Shown here piece after piece: positions 1-5,890 of a stretch of DNA of 8,663 nucleotides. Source of the stretch: Planctomycetota bacterium (GTDB lineage: Bacteria; Planctomycetota; Planctomycetia; Pirellulales; Thermoguttaceae); the NCBI GenBank assembly GCA_013202535.1, contig JABMRP010000191.1, positions 1 to 8,663 of the forward strand. Direction: 5' to 3'. The notes beneath the pieces are model-generated. The model was not told the origin of the DNA, did not search any database, and was given only the letters and a program-made list of their open reading frames with translations. Positions within the stretch are counted from its first letter, which is position 1. Every line of letters starts with the position of its first letter. The position numbers and the translations under genes are program-made.

Positions 1-40
1 GCCTTTAGTCCACTTACCCCCACCACTTCAACTAGCAAAC

Positions 41-406
41 TCAAGCCCGTCGAAACTCAATGTCAGGCTGAACCAATACAGCATGCCAATCCGGAAACTG
101 CGCCTTGAATTCTCGAAGATGACGTGGAGCGGTTCTCGTATTGATCTGCTGAAGAGCATCGTCGTCTCGCCGCAAGATCACGATCCCCGGGTTCCGACCC
201 TCCAGTACCTCGCTCCACTCGATGTGAATTCGCCGGTCAAATGTGAAAGTCACAAATCCGTGCTCAATAACGTACTCAAGAACTTCAGGATCTTCTGCGT
301 CCCGTATATTCTTGGGGAGCAACTCACACCCGATGACTCCTTCGCCGAGGCAGACATCTCGCAGTCGCTTGTCTCCCGTGTTCTTATCAAGCTGCACGTA
401 TTCCAT
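41..406 (-). CDS. DUF5615 PIN-like protein, probable toxin of a toxin-antitoxin pair
   Basis: A 121-aa protein resembling the DUF5615 (Mut7-C/PIN-like) family of putative RNases, normally encoded next to a DUF433 protein as here. Visible family features are a short first strand ending in LD (D7), a central EDPEVLEYVIEHG segment (residues 38-50) matching the usual 'sDeeil.ya...g' block, a strand ending TFD (D57), and GRNPGIVILR (70-79), which matches the 'ppGvvlLr' strand. The family usually reads LDEN at the first acidic site. Here it is LDKN, so one expected acidic residue is lysine, and activity is uncertain. The gene starts 3 bp after the stop of the DUF433 gene, with a modest AGG ribosome site inside the end of that gene, so the two are probably translated together. 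The 121-aa length fits the family. The toxin role is inferred from family and pairing, not shown by sequence. Confidence 0.75.
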   Translation of the reverse strand: MEYVQLDKNTGDKRLRDVCLGEGVIGCELLPKNIRDAEDPEVLEYVIEHGFVTFTFDRRIHIEWSEVLEGRNPGIVILRRDDDALQQINTRTAPRHLREFKAQFPDWHAVLVQPDIEFRRA

Positions 407-409
407 TTG

Positions 410-832
410 CTACCTGTAGACAGGTCGATCGAGGTAGGCTGCCAGCGCATGAAGCAACGTGCTCACTTGTTCGCCATCCAACTCGAAGTTTTCTGCGATG
501 TCACTAACGCTGTCGCCATCAGCGATTTGGGACAAAATCTGCGCAACCGAAAAGCGAGTTCCTTTCAGGACGGGTATGCCCCCCAACTTTCTTGCGTTGA
601 TTTCAACAACGGTGCGCAGCGCAAGCGACGCTTGTCTCAGATGTTCACCAATCTGCGCTTCTCCCGATAGCCATTGCAGAGTGCCCGCGTCACCCTGAGG
701 GCGCCAATCTCGTGATTCCTTTCGGTCAGGGACATACGCGCGCGGAATCAGCGGTTCCCGGGCAATCCGCAGCATCGGAGTGGGCTCGGGTTTTCTTGCT
801 TCCCTGAAATGAGTTTGATTGTCTGTCTTCAT
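410..832 (-). CDS. DUF433 domain protein, probable antitoxin
   Basis: A 140-aa protein whose C-terminal half (about residues 75-137) is a DUF433 domain. It shows the signature GGIPVLKGTRFSV (84-96), then a helix, the DGDSVSDIAENFEL turn region, and a final helix EQVSTLLHALAAYL. DUF433 is a small helix-turn-helix-like fold that accompanies DUF5615 toxins, and is thought to neutralise the partner and often repress its own operon. Typical members are about 75-80 aa. This one carries an additional 70-75 residues at its N terminus, rich in charged residues and proline (for example REPLIPRAYVPDRKESRDW), whose role I cannot name. The start at 832 overlaps the previous gene's stop as ATGA and has a good AAGGA ribosome site 6 bases upstream. 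An internal Met20 is possible but less well supported. Antitoxin function is inferred from family and neighbour. Confidence 0.8.
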   Translation of the reverse strand: MKTDNQTHFREARKPEPTPMLRIAREPLIPRAYVPDRKESRDWRPQGDAGTLQWLSGEAQIGEHLRQASLALRTVVEINARKLGGIPVLKGTRFSVAQILSQIADGDSVSDIAENFELDGEQVSTLLHALAAYLDRPVYR

Positions 833-1545
833 TTTGAATCCTTGAAGCTTTCCGGCAACTGAACCGGATTAAGCGACTCTAGTGCTTGTTCCGTTGCCAC
901 TGCCTTGCCCTCAGCTCGCTGACAGTTCTTCCTCAAAGCGGCAACATCAGCAGAATCCAGAGTAAACGAAATTCGTTTGGGTGAGGAGATACTGTCGTAA
1001 TACTCGACCAAGAGCGTATGGAGGATTAGCGTTTCCTTTATCTTCTCCCCAGCCGTGTCGAAGACGGGACGAATGTCCGTGATTATTCTTTGCGAAGTCA
1101 ATACATTCTGATGCGAGTACGCGAGAGTCTCCGCCTTCCCCGAGACGAACAGCGCATGATCATCGCCGATGCTCAGAATTGCCTCGGTCGTTGCATCGGC
1201 TGTCGCCTGCCAGAGCTCCATGTATTCTTTCTTCCATTCGTCCGGAGCATAACGTTCAAGCGAAGCTGTGAGAATCTCGATCATGCGCCGAGGGTCGACA
1301 TCTCTTTCCCGCTGCATACGTCGAATGTTCACAAGGGTATGCACCACATCCAGAACGATCGCGAAGTCGGCCTCGACTTTCTGTGTGAGACGCGATACAA
1401 AAGCGCGAATGCTGGACGCGGGCAGCACGCCGTCCATCGCGCTCACGATGTTGCTGACGTGATCACAGTTCTTGATCAAATCCGTCAGGTCTGAGACGAC
1501 TTCCTTTGACAGTCGCATCGGCACGATAGGTTCATCGTTCGGCAT
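829..1545 (-). CDS. Hypothetical protein, first gene of the toxin-antitoxin operon
   Basis: A 238-aa protein that I do not recognise. It is soluble-looking, with no signal peptide and no membrane segment. It is mostly predicted helix: a helix-rich N-terminal half (MRLSKEVVSDLTDLIKNC onward; EADFAIVLDVVHTLVNIRR), a central EWKKEYMELWQATADATTEAIL helix region, and a C-terminal block SSPKRISFTLDSADVAALRKN. I chose the start at 1545 because AAAGGA lies 7 bases upstream and the protein then begins MPNDEP. An in-frame ATG at 1614 (261 aa) also has an AGGGGA site, but with tight spacing, and adds a stretch rich in Trp and Cys that looks unlike the rest. The stop overlaps the DUF433 start by four bases, so it is the promoter-proximal gene of the operon. 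It could be a third component of the toxin-antitoxin system or unrelated cargo; no function is assigned. Confidence 0.75.
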   Translation of the reverse strand: MPNDEPIVPMRLSKEVVSDLTDLIKNCDHVSNIVSAMDGVLPASSIRAFVSRLTQKVEADFAIVLDVVHTLVNIRRMQRERDVDPRRMIEILTASLERYAPDEWKKEYMELWQATADATTEAILSIGDDHALFVSGKAETLAYSHQNVLTSQRIITDIRPVFDTAGEKIKETLILHTLLVEYYDSISSPKRISFTLDSADVAALRKNCQRAEGKAVATEQALESLNPVQLPESFKDSK

Positions 1546-2021
1546 TCTAATTCCTTTGCCAGTGCATCGGACCGCTTGACTATTCCGCCACGCCAAATTG
1601 GTTGCCGGCGTCATCGTTCCCCTAGAGAATCGTTACATACGACATTGATTGTATCGGCTAGGTGTGCCAGTGGGCCAGTAGTCTAGACGCCGAAACGCAG
1701 CATCCGAGCAATCAGAGGTTGCACGGCCCGTCGGACATCTCTGCAAAGGGCCGCAGAAACAACGTAATGGTATGTCATGGTTTCACCATAGATCTCTGCT
1801 CTTAGCGAAGCGAAACCCATTCTGCATAGCTACCCCGCACCCCCTCGCAGGGACCCCATCCGCAGCCCGCGTGTGGTTCCAGCAGACGACAAGTGAGGAG
1901 AAAGGGAGACATTCCAGGTACTTTCTTGATCGCTTCCCTGGGACCGTTTTGGGTGCCTATCTCCATCTGTGGCTCCAAACCCTGGGAATGCTGCCGCTCA
2001 GCTTGGTTGAGCGCGCGCCGA
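1546..2021. other. Gene-free stretch between the toxin-antitoxin operon and the aminotransferase
   Basis: I find no convincing gene in these 476 bases; the open frames that cross it are shadows running into the aminotransferase. A TACAAT hexamer on the minus strand (bases 1648-1653) is a possible -10 element for the toxin-antitoxin operon, but the sequence 17 bases upstream does not resemble a -35, so this is only a hint. A 5-bp inverted repeat, ATGGT-TTC-ACCAT, lies at 1777-1789. The right end holds the hairpin listed separately after the aminotransferase stop. No tRNA-like or insertion-sequence ends were recognised. Confidence 0.5.
1995..2013 (-). terminator. Possible hairpin terminator of the aminotransferase gene
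   Basis: Nine bases after the aminotransferase stop there is a perfect 6-bp stem, CGCTCA/TGAGCG, with a 7-base loop. The position suits transcript termination or 3'-end protection. No T-tract follows on the minus strand, so it is not a canonical intrinsic terminator. Confidence 0.25.
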
Positions 2022-3284
2022 TTACATCCCGTACGGCTCCGCCAAGCGGTACTCGGGGTGCTGCTCGATGTAGCCGGCGACGCGATCTTGCCGGGCGAAC
2101 GCCACGGGCAGAAACTCGATCGCCTGGCGCAGGCGGTCGTCGGGTTCGGCGCAACTGAAACGCAGGAACCCCGCTCCGGCAGCGCCGAAACACTCGCCGC
2201 CGAGACAGGCCACGCCGAACTGGTCGTCGGCCGCCTCCAGGAGATACATCGCCAGCCCGTGGGAGGTGATGCCCAGGCGGTTGCAGATCGGCACGACCGA
2301 GGGGAACACGTAAAACGTGCCGCCGGGGTCGAGGCATTTGATCCCCTCGATCTCGTTCAACCCGGCCACGAGGATCTCGACCTTGCGGCGAAACTGTCGC
2401 ATCGACCGACGGCTCTCTTCGTCGTCTTCCTGCATGGCCGCGATGCCGGCAAGTTGTACGATGGGCGGAATGCACGAGAGCGACGAATTGATCAGCTTGC
2501 CCAGCGTGTCGGTCACCTCGGGCGAACTGACCGCGAATCCCAATCGCCAGCCACTCATGCTGTACGACTTGCTGAAGGTGTAGGCGGCCACGCACTGATC
2601 GAGCATGCCCGGCAAGGCGGTGATCGTGTGATGCCGTCCGCGCCAGACCATCCGGTCGTAAGGCTCGTCGCTGAACACGGCGACGTCGCGGCTGCGGATC
2701 AAGTCGGCCAGATTCCGCAGATCCTCTTCGGTTGCCACGCCGCCGGTCGGATTGTGCGGACTGTTGAGAAAGATGGCCTTGGGACGCGGGTCCTGGGCAA
2801 GGAACCGCTCGACGTCGTCGACGTTGGGACGAAACTCGCGGTCTTGCGTCAGGTCCGAGAACCAGACCCGGGCACCGCGCCGTTGGATGTTGGGTAGGTA
2901 AGTTGGGAAAAAAGGGCTAAACACCAAGACCCCGTCGCCCGGGTCGAGAAACGCTTCGCAGAAGAGCAACTCGAATATCTTCGCCCCCGGCCCGGCCACG
3001 ATGTTGGCCGCGGTGGTCGACAGGCCGTACTGGTCGTTGACAAACTGGGCGGCCGCATCGCGAAACGCGGGCAGTCCGGCCGAGGGGCAGTAGTGTGACT
3101 GGTTGCTCTCGATGGCGGCCAGTCCGGCCCGTTTGGCGGCCGGCGTACTCTCGAACGGGCTGTCGCCGATCTCTAGTTCGACAACGTCTTTTCCTCCGGC
3201 GGCTAGCCCTTTGGCCACGGCCAGCACGTTGAAAGCCGTTTCCACCGTAAGATTTTGGGCAAATTCACTGGGTGTTACCGTCAT
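2022..3284 (-). CDS. PLP-dependent aminotransferase, class I/II
   Basis: A 420-aa fold-type I pyridoxal-phosphate enzyme that transfers an amino group between an amino acid and a 2-oxo acid in the cytoplasm; the substrate cannot be read from the sequence. Motifs in order, counting from the chosen start: Tyr65 in SHYCPSAGLPAFRDA, NSPHNPTGG with Asn178, DEPYD with Asp206 and Tyr209 (pairing to the PLP pyridine nitrogen and O3'), SKSYSMSGWRLGF with the Schiff-base Lys239, and FLRFSCAEP with Arg375, which usually holds the substrate carboxylate. The catalytic set is complete and the length is normal for the family (about 390-430 aa). The frame opens further upstream to 3389, but AGGGAG four bases before 3284 and the family N terminus favour the shorter protein. 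It is isolated, with about 230 bp to the upstream response regulator. Nothing ties it functionally to its neighbours; an aspartate-type aminotransferase is the usual automatic label. Confidence 0.93.
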   Translation of the reverse strand: MTVTPSEFAQNLTVETAFNVLAVAKGLAAGGKDVVELEIGDSPFESTPAAKRAGLAAIESNQSHYCPSAGLPAFRDAAAQFVNDQYGLSTTAANIVAGPGAKIFELLFCEAFLDPGDGVLVFSPFFPTYLPNIQRRGARVWFSDLTQDREFRPNVDDVERFLAQDPRPKAIFLNSPHNPTGGVATEEDLRNLADLIRSRDVAVFSDEPYDRMVWRGRHHTITALPGMLDQCVAAYTFSKSYSMSGWRLGFAVSSPEVTDTLGKLINSSLSCIPPIVQLAGIAAMQEDDEESRRSMRQFRRKVEILVAGLNEIEGIKCLDPGGTFYVFPSVVPICNRLGITSHGLAMYLLEAADDQFGVACLGGECFGAAGAGFLRFSCAEPDDRLRQAIEFLPVAFARQDRVAGYIEQHPEYRLAEPYGM

Positions 3285-3402
3285 GGCGCTCCCTGCACTA
3301 AAGCCGTCGCGGGCGACGAGGTTGGGGGGTGTGAGGTCGGGGGGTAAACTGAGAATGAGATTGTAAGTCCCGGGTAGGGGGCTTGCCAAGCGCCTTGCCA
3401 GA

Positions 3403-3482
3403 AGTAACCCGAAGCGTCAGCGAGGGACCAAAGGCGCCGATTCCTCGGCAAGAATCGCCCCTCGCTTACGCTTCGGGTTACT
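3403..3482. repeat. Inverted pair of the planctomycete interspersed repeat
   Basis: Bases 3403-3426 and 3459-3482 are 24-bp inverted copies separated by 32 bp. They share AGTAACCCGAAGCGT exactly, differ at one base, then share AGCGAGGG. From memory, this element is scattered in very high copy number in planctomycete genomes, where its translation yields spurious strings such as NPKRKRGT, VTRSVSEGP or PLAYASGY in mis-called proteins; the last two occur in a shadow frame here. As RNA on either strand it would fold into a long stem. It lies between the response regulator's stop and the aminotransferase's start, so it could separate the two transcription units, stabilise the 3' end of the regulator mRNA, or simply be a parasitic repeat. 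No flanking target duplication was seen. Confidence 0.85.
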
Positions 3483-3515
3483 ATGCCGTTTGGCTGCGGT
3501 CCCTAGGAGCAGCGG

Positions 3516-4001
3516 TCAGATGGACTGGACGCCGGGATACTGAGGATCACTTCGATCGGCGGGCGGACCGTGGTTGGTGACCAGCCAATATTTCACGATT
3601 CGCGCAACCGCCTCGGTCAACTCCGCGAAACCGGTTGGCTTGGGCACGTAGCTGTTGGCCCCGAGTCGATAGGCCTCGCGAGCGTGGTCGGCGTTGTCCG
3701 AGGCCGTGAGGATCACCACCGGTGCCAAAACCGAACGGCCATCGTCGCGAACACGCCGGAGCACTTGCAGCACCTGAAAGCCGTCCATCTCGGGCATTCC
3801 CAGATCGAGGAGAATCAGCTCCGGGGTTCCGCCTCCCTCACGATCGTCGCTCTGGGGGGGCGCGAACAAGTAGTCGATCAGTTCGGACCCGTTCTCCACC
3901 ACGTCGATCCGGCAGGGAATCCCGGTCTCCTCGATCGCCCGGAGTATCAACGCCTGGTGATCGGGATCGTCTTCGGCTAACAGAATCGTATGCTGGCCCA
4001 T
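3516..4001 (-). CDS. Single-domain response regulator (Rcp1-like receiver)
   Basis: A 161-aa protein made of one receiver domain (about residues 4-138) and a short Pro/Asp-rich tail, with no output domain. The active site is complete: acidic pocket E10-D11-D12, phospho-acceptor D66 in LILLDLGMPEMDG, switch Thr99 in VILTAS, and Lys121 in YVPKP. The extra loop between strand 2 and strand 3 (about residues 46-60), and the overall pattern, match the Rcp1/CheY-like regulators usually partnered with phytochrome or other hybrid kinases. The start at 4001 has GGAGGG six bases upstream. It follows the CsrA-receiver fusion gene on the same strand after 76 bp, and the two receivers resemble each other, most clearly in their last helix (ELTEAVARIVKYW here, EFSESVARIAQFW there). 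It probably passes phosphate or signal within a phosphorelay; the kinase is not in the window. Confidence 0.92.
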   Translation of the reverse strand: MGQHTILLAEDDPDHQALILRAIEETGIPCRIDVVENGSELIDYLFAPPQSDDREGGGTPELILLDLGMPEMDGFQVLQVLRRVRDDGRSVLAPVVILTASDNADHAREAYRLGANSYVPKPTGFAELTEAVARIVKYWLVTNHGPPADRSDPQYPGVQSI

Positions 4002-4077
4002 TTCGTCCCTCCGCGGCCTAAATCCTGCGGCCTAATCGGCTTGACCCCGCACCGGGGGGGCCGACCCGGACTCATCT
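4002..4077 (-). other. Spacer between the two response-regulator genes
   Basis: The 76-bp spacer holds a GC-rich hairpin (stem CCCCG/CGGGG at 4045-4057, loop CAC) and a short direct repeat GCGGCCTA about 15 bases apart. The hairpin lacks a T-tract; it could attenuate or process a shared transcript of the two regulators. The second gene has its own strong ribosome site. Confidence 0.3.
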
Positions 4078-4728
4078 TCAGGCCGGTGTTTCCAGCGTGG
4101 CTTTGGGAAGCCGGCAGTAACCGCCCCAGAATTGTGCGATTCGCGCAACCGATTCGCTGAACTCCCGATAGCCTACCGACTTGCCGACAAAAGCATTCGC
4201 CCCGGCCTCGATACAGGACGTGACCGTTGCGTCCCCATGATCGGCACTAAGCACGACCACGGGCATGGTCTGGAGACTATCATGGGCACGAATCCATCGC
4301 AGGACTTCCAGGCCCGGCATGTCGGGCAGACACAGATCGAGAAGCACCAGTTGGGGCGGTTTCTCGACCAACCCCGATCCGTTGGGGCCCCCGAGCGCCT
4401 CCATTGCGAGTTTTCCCGTCGATGCCACGCGCGCGGTCGACGACACGCACTGCGAAAGTGTCCGGCGGATCAATTCGCAATGCTCGGGATCATCTTCCAC
4501 GACCAGGACCGACAGGTGCTGCTGTCGCGGCGAGGACGATGCCGTGGGCTGAGCCGACGGATCATTGCCGGCAACCTCCGGGAAGATCTCTTCGCGCCAC
4601 ACGCGCACACTGCTCGGCGCATCAACGCCCAGCTTGACTCGCTGCTTGCGAATCGACAAGACCTTGATTTTGATATTGGGGCCGATGCGGATTGCCGTAT
4701 CACAATCCCGGGACAAAACCAACATCAT
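4078..4728 (-). CDS. CsrA-receiver fusion protein (RNA-binding response regulator)
   Basis: A 216-aa two-domain protein. Residues 2-58 are a full CsrA domain: MLVLSR start, IRIGPNIKIKVLSI, QRVKLGVDAP, then VWREEI. The arginine equivalent to E. coli CsrA Arg44 (the key RNA contact) is present at residue 45, as are the hydrophobic start residues of the other RNA-binding edge. A Ser/Pro/Gln-rich linker (about 55-71) leads to a receiver domain (about 72-203) with E78-D79-D80, phospho-acceptor D131 in LVLLDLCLPDMPG, switch Ser161 in VVLSAD and Lys183 in FVGKS, so it should be phosphorylatable. CsrA proteins are normally free-standing dimers of about 60-75 aa that bind GGA motifs near ribosome sites. 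Fusion to a receiver suggests phosphorylation-controlled mRNA binding (inference). The frame begins with two Met codons. The second (4725) gives the canonical MLVLSR and better spacing from GGGAGG, so the true start may be 4725. It lies upstream of, and on the same strand as, a paralogous receiver gene. Confidence 0.93.
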   Translation of the reverse strand: MMLVLSRDCDTAIRIGPNIKIKVLSIRKQRVKLGVDAPSSVRVWREEIFPEVAGNDPSAQPTASSSPRQQHLSVLVVEDDPEHCELIRRTLSQCVSSTARVASTGKLAMEALGGPNGSGLVEKPPQLVLLDLCLPDMPGLEVLRWIRAHDSLQTMPVVVLSADHGDATVTSCIEAGANAFVGKSVGYREFSESVARIAQFWGGYCRLPKATLETPA

Positions 4729-4875
4729 TCGCCCTCCCTACGCGGGGCCTGGCGGTCACCGTTGTTACACGCAGTGGCGAGTCGGCGGGAGATTTCCCGA
4801 TCCGGCGTACCCCGGCTTACGTGCGTACATGAAAACGAAGAAAAGCGCGATTTCGTGTTTCCACAAACCAATGTT

Positions 4876-4904
4876 AGTTTATGGCACGCCCACGAAACAA
4901 TCAA
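4876..4904 (-). promoter_or_regulatory. Possible sigma-70-type promoter for the CsrA-receiver gene
   Basis: On the minus strand TTGATT (4899-4904) and TAAACT (4876-4881) are 17 bases apart, each matching four of six consensus positions. This would give a 5' leader of about 140 nt before the start codon, containing the 4786-4799 hairpin. Planctomycete promoters are poorly defined and such matches arise by chance, so this is tentative. Confidence 0.2.
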
Positions 4905-5097
4905 GTATGCCACGGGCCCTCTTCGTGCGCACCGCCCGCAAAAACAACCCTTATGAGGGAAAGCGGGTTGCATTCCCCCCGTTTGACTGCGGTGGATCGA
5001 AATGGATCCGGAGGCGGGGCACGCCGCCACCCGAAATCGACACGCCAAGAGCGAAGCTATCGACGGGTATGTTGTCGGGATCCCTTTTCTTTTCGTC

Positions 5098-5115
5098 CAA
5101 AGGAGTATACCTTTG
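5098..5115 (+). promoter_or_regulatory. Hairpin upstream of actA containing AAAGGAGT
   Basis: A perfect 6-bp stem CAAAGG/CCTTTG with hexaloop AGTATA lies about 125-140 bases before the actA start. The 5' side reads AAAGGAGT, close to the ARGGA core bound by CsrA proteins, although here the GG pairs in the stem and only the A is in the loop. It may be an mRNA leader element, a DNA operator, or chance. Confidence 0.25.
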
Positions 5116-5167
5116 ACGGGGTAACTTCCGCTGCCCGCACGCACGCGTCGCACCGCTTGCCAGTGGT

Positions 5168-5179
5168 CGAAACGTTTCG
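5168..5179. promoter_or_regulatory. 12-bp palindrome upstream of actA
   Basis: CGAAACGTTTCG is perfectly self-complementary and is flanked by imperfectly matching AGTGG/CCACT arms, so the symmetry extends over 5162-5187. It lies about 60 bp before the actA start, where a regulator-binding site would be expected. No known regulator motif is assigned. Confidence 0.3.
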
Positions 5180-5239
5180 GACCCACTCGCGCGCCGGCAC
5201 ACCAACGATTGACCGAAACCGGCCGACACCCGCGAAACA

Positions 5240-5890
5240 ATGATGGCCCCACTTCACTCCCCGAGATGGATCGACCGAGTGCGCCCCATTGCCGGTGGGG
5301 TGGCAGTCCTTGTTCCTGCCTATTTCCTCGGGTTGCTCTATCTTGGCGGATCGCCGTATACGACCGATGTGGGATACGAACCGATCCAGCCCGTGCCGTT
5401 CAGTCATGCCCAACACGCGGGCGACCTGGGCATCGACTGCCGCTACTGCCATACGACGGTCGAAACGGCAGCGAGGGCCGCGATTCCGCCCACCGCGACT
5501 TGCATGAACTGCCACTTGCGGGTGGGCGCGGCCATCGAATCATTGGAATTGGTCCGCCAGAGTTACTCGCAAGGAACTCCTATTCACTGGATTCGTGTAC
5601 ACGACCTGCCCGATTTCGCCTATTTCGACCATAGCGCCCATGTTTCGCGGGGCGTCGGCTGCGTCTCGTGCCACGGCCGGGTCGACCGGATGGAGCGTGT
5701 CAGTCAGGTCGAGCCGCTGAGCATGGGTTGGTGCCTCGACTGCCATCGCCATCCCGAGCCCCATTTGCGGCCCAAGGATAAAGTCACCGATATGGACTGG
5801 GTGCGCGGCGGTAGTCCCTCTGAACAGGGGGACACTCTGCGAGATCGGAACCATATTGATCCGTCGACGGATTGCTCCACATGTCATTGA
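5240..5890 (+). CDS. actA: ActA, pentaheme cytochrome c subunit of alternative complex III
   Basis: A 216-aa membrane-anchored multihaem cytochrome c. After a short basic N terminus there is one hydrophobic segment (about residues 17-37), followed by TTDVGYEPIQPVPFSHAQHAG, the typical ActA entry to the haem domain. Five CxxCH motifs bind c-type haems: CRYCH (67-71), CMNCH (88-92), CVSCH (141-145), CLDCH (165-169) and CSTCH (212-216). That number, and blocks such as IRVHDLPDFAYFDHSAHVSRGVGCVSCHGRVD and EPLSMGWCLDCHR, identify ActA. The subunit sits on the periplasmic face and carries electrons from quinol oxidised by the complex towards a cytochrome c or oxidase. The start at 5240 (or the adjacent Met at 5243) gives the expected RW-x-P-type N terminus, but no ribosome site is visible. 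The protein stops directly after the fifth haem histidine. Its end overlaps actB by 10 bp, and the next genes of such operons are normally actC to actF. Confidence 0.94.
   Translation: MMAPLHSPRWIDRVRPIAGGVAVLVPAYFLGLLYLGGSPYTTDVGYEPIQPVPFSHAQHAGDLGIDCRYCHTTVETAARAAIPPTATCMNCHLRVGAAIESLELVRQSYSQGTPIHWIRVHDLPDFAYFDHSAHVSRGVGCVSCHGRVDRMERVSQVEPLSMGWCLDCHRHPEPHLRPKDKVTDMDWVRGGSPSEQGDTLRDRNHIDPSTDCSTCH

Larger units (their letters stand above)
4729..5239. other. Divergent intergenic region between the CsrA-receiver gene and actA
   Basis: 511 bases without a convincing gene; frames that span it have no recognisable domain and unnatural composition. It should carry the promoters of both the minus-strand regulator gene and the plus-strand ACIII operon. 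Structures seen are a CGGGA/TCCCG hairpin (4786-4799) in the regulator's leader, GGCGG/CCGCC (5013-5028), CAAAGG/CCTTTG with loop AGTATA (5098-5115, extendable past a one-base bulge to 5095-5117), and the perfect palindrome CGAAACGTTTCG (5168-5179). No Shine-Dalgarno sequence precedes actA. Confidence 0.6.

Noticed and set aside
829..1614. Longer 261-aa form of the first operon gene
   Set aside because: The extra 23 residues look non-coding and the internal start at 1545 has a better-spaced ribosome site; still possible, so it is noted in the entry.
1893..2897. A 334-aa plus-strand open frame across the aminotransferase
   Set aside because: It is antisense to a complete aminotransferase with all catalytic residues, is low in complexity and His/Arg/Asp-rich, and matches no family I know.
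3383..3580. A 65-aa plus-strand frame containing VTRSVSEGP and PLAYASGY
   Set aside because: These strings are translations of the planctomycete inverted repeat, a well-known source of false gene calls.
4882..4897. A TGGCACG sequence suggesting a sigma-54 promoter toward actA
   Set aside because: The -24 half matches, but the required TTGC at the -12 position is absent (CGAA instead).
4725..5252. A 175-aa minus-strand open frame filling the intergenic region before actA
   Set aside because: Cys/Arg/Ser-rich composition, no domain, it overlaps the actA start, and its end coincides with the regulator's start region only by chance.
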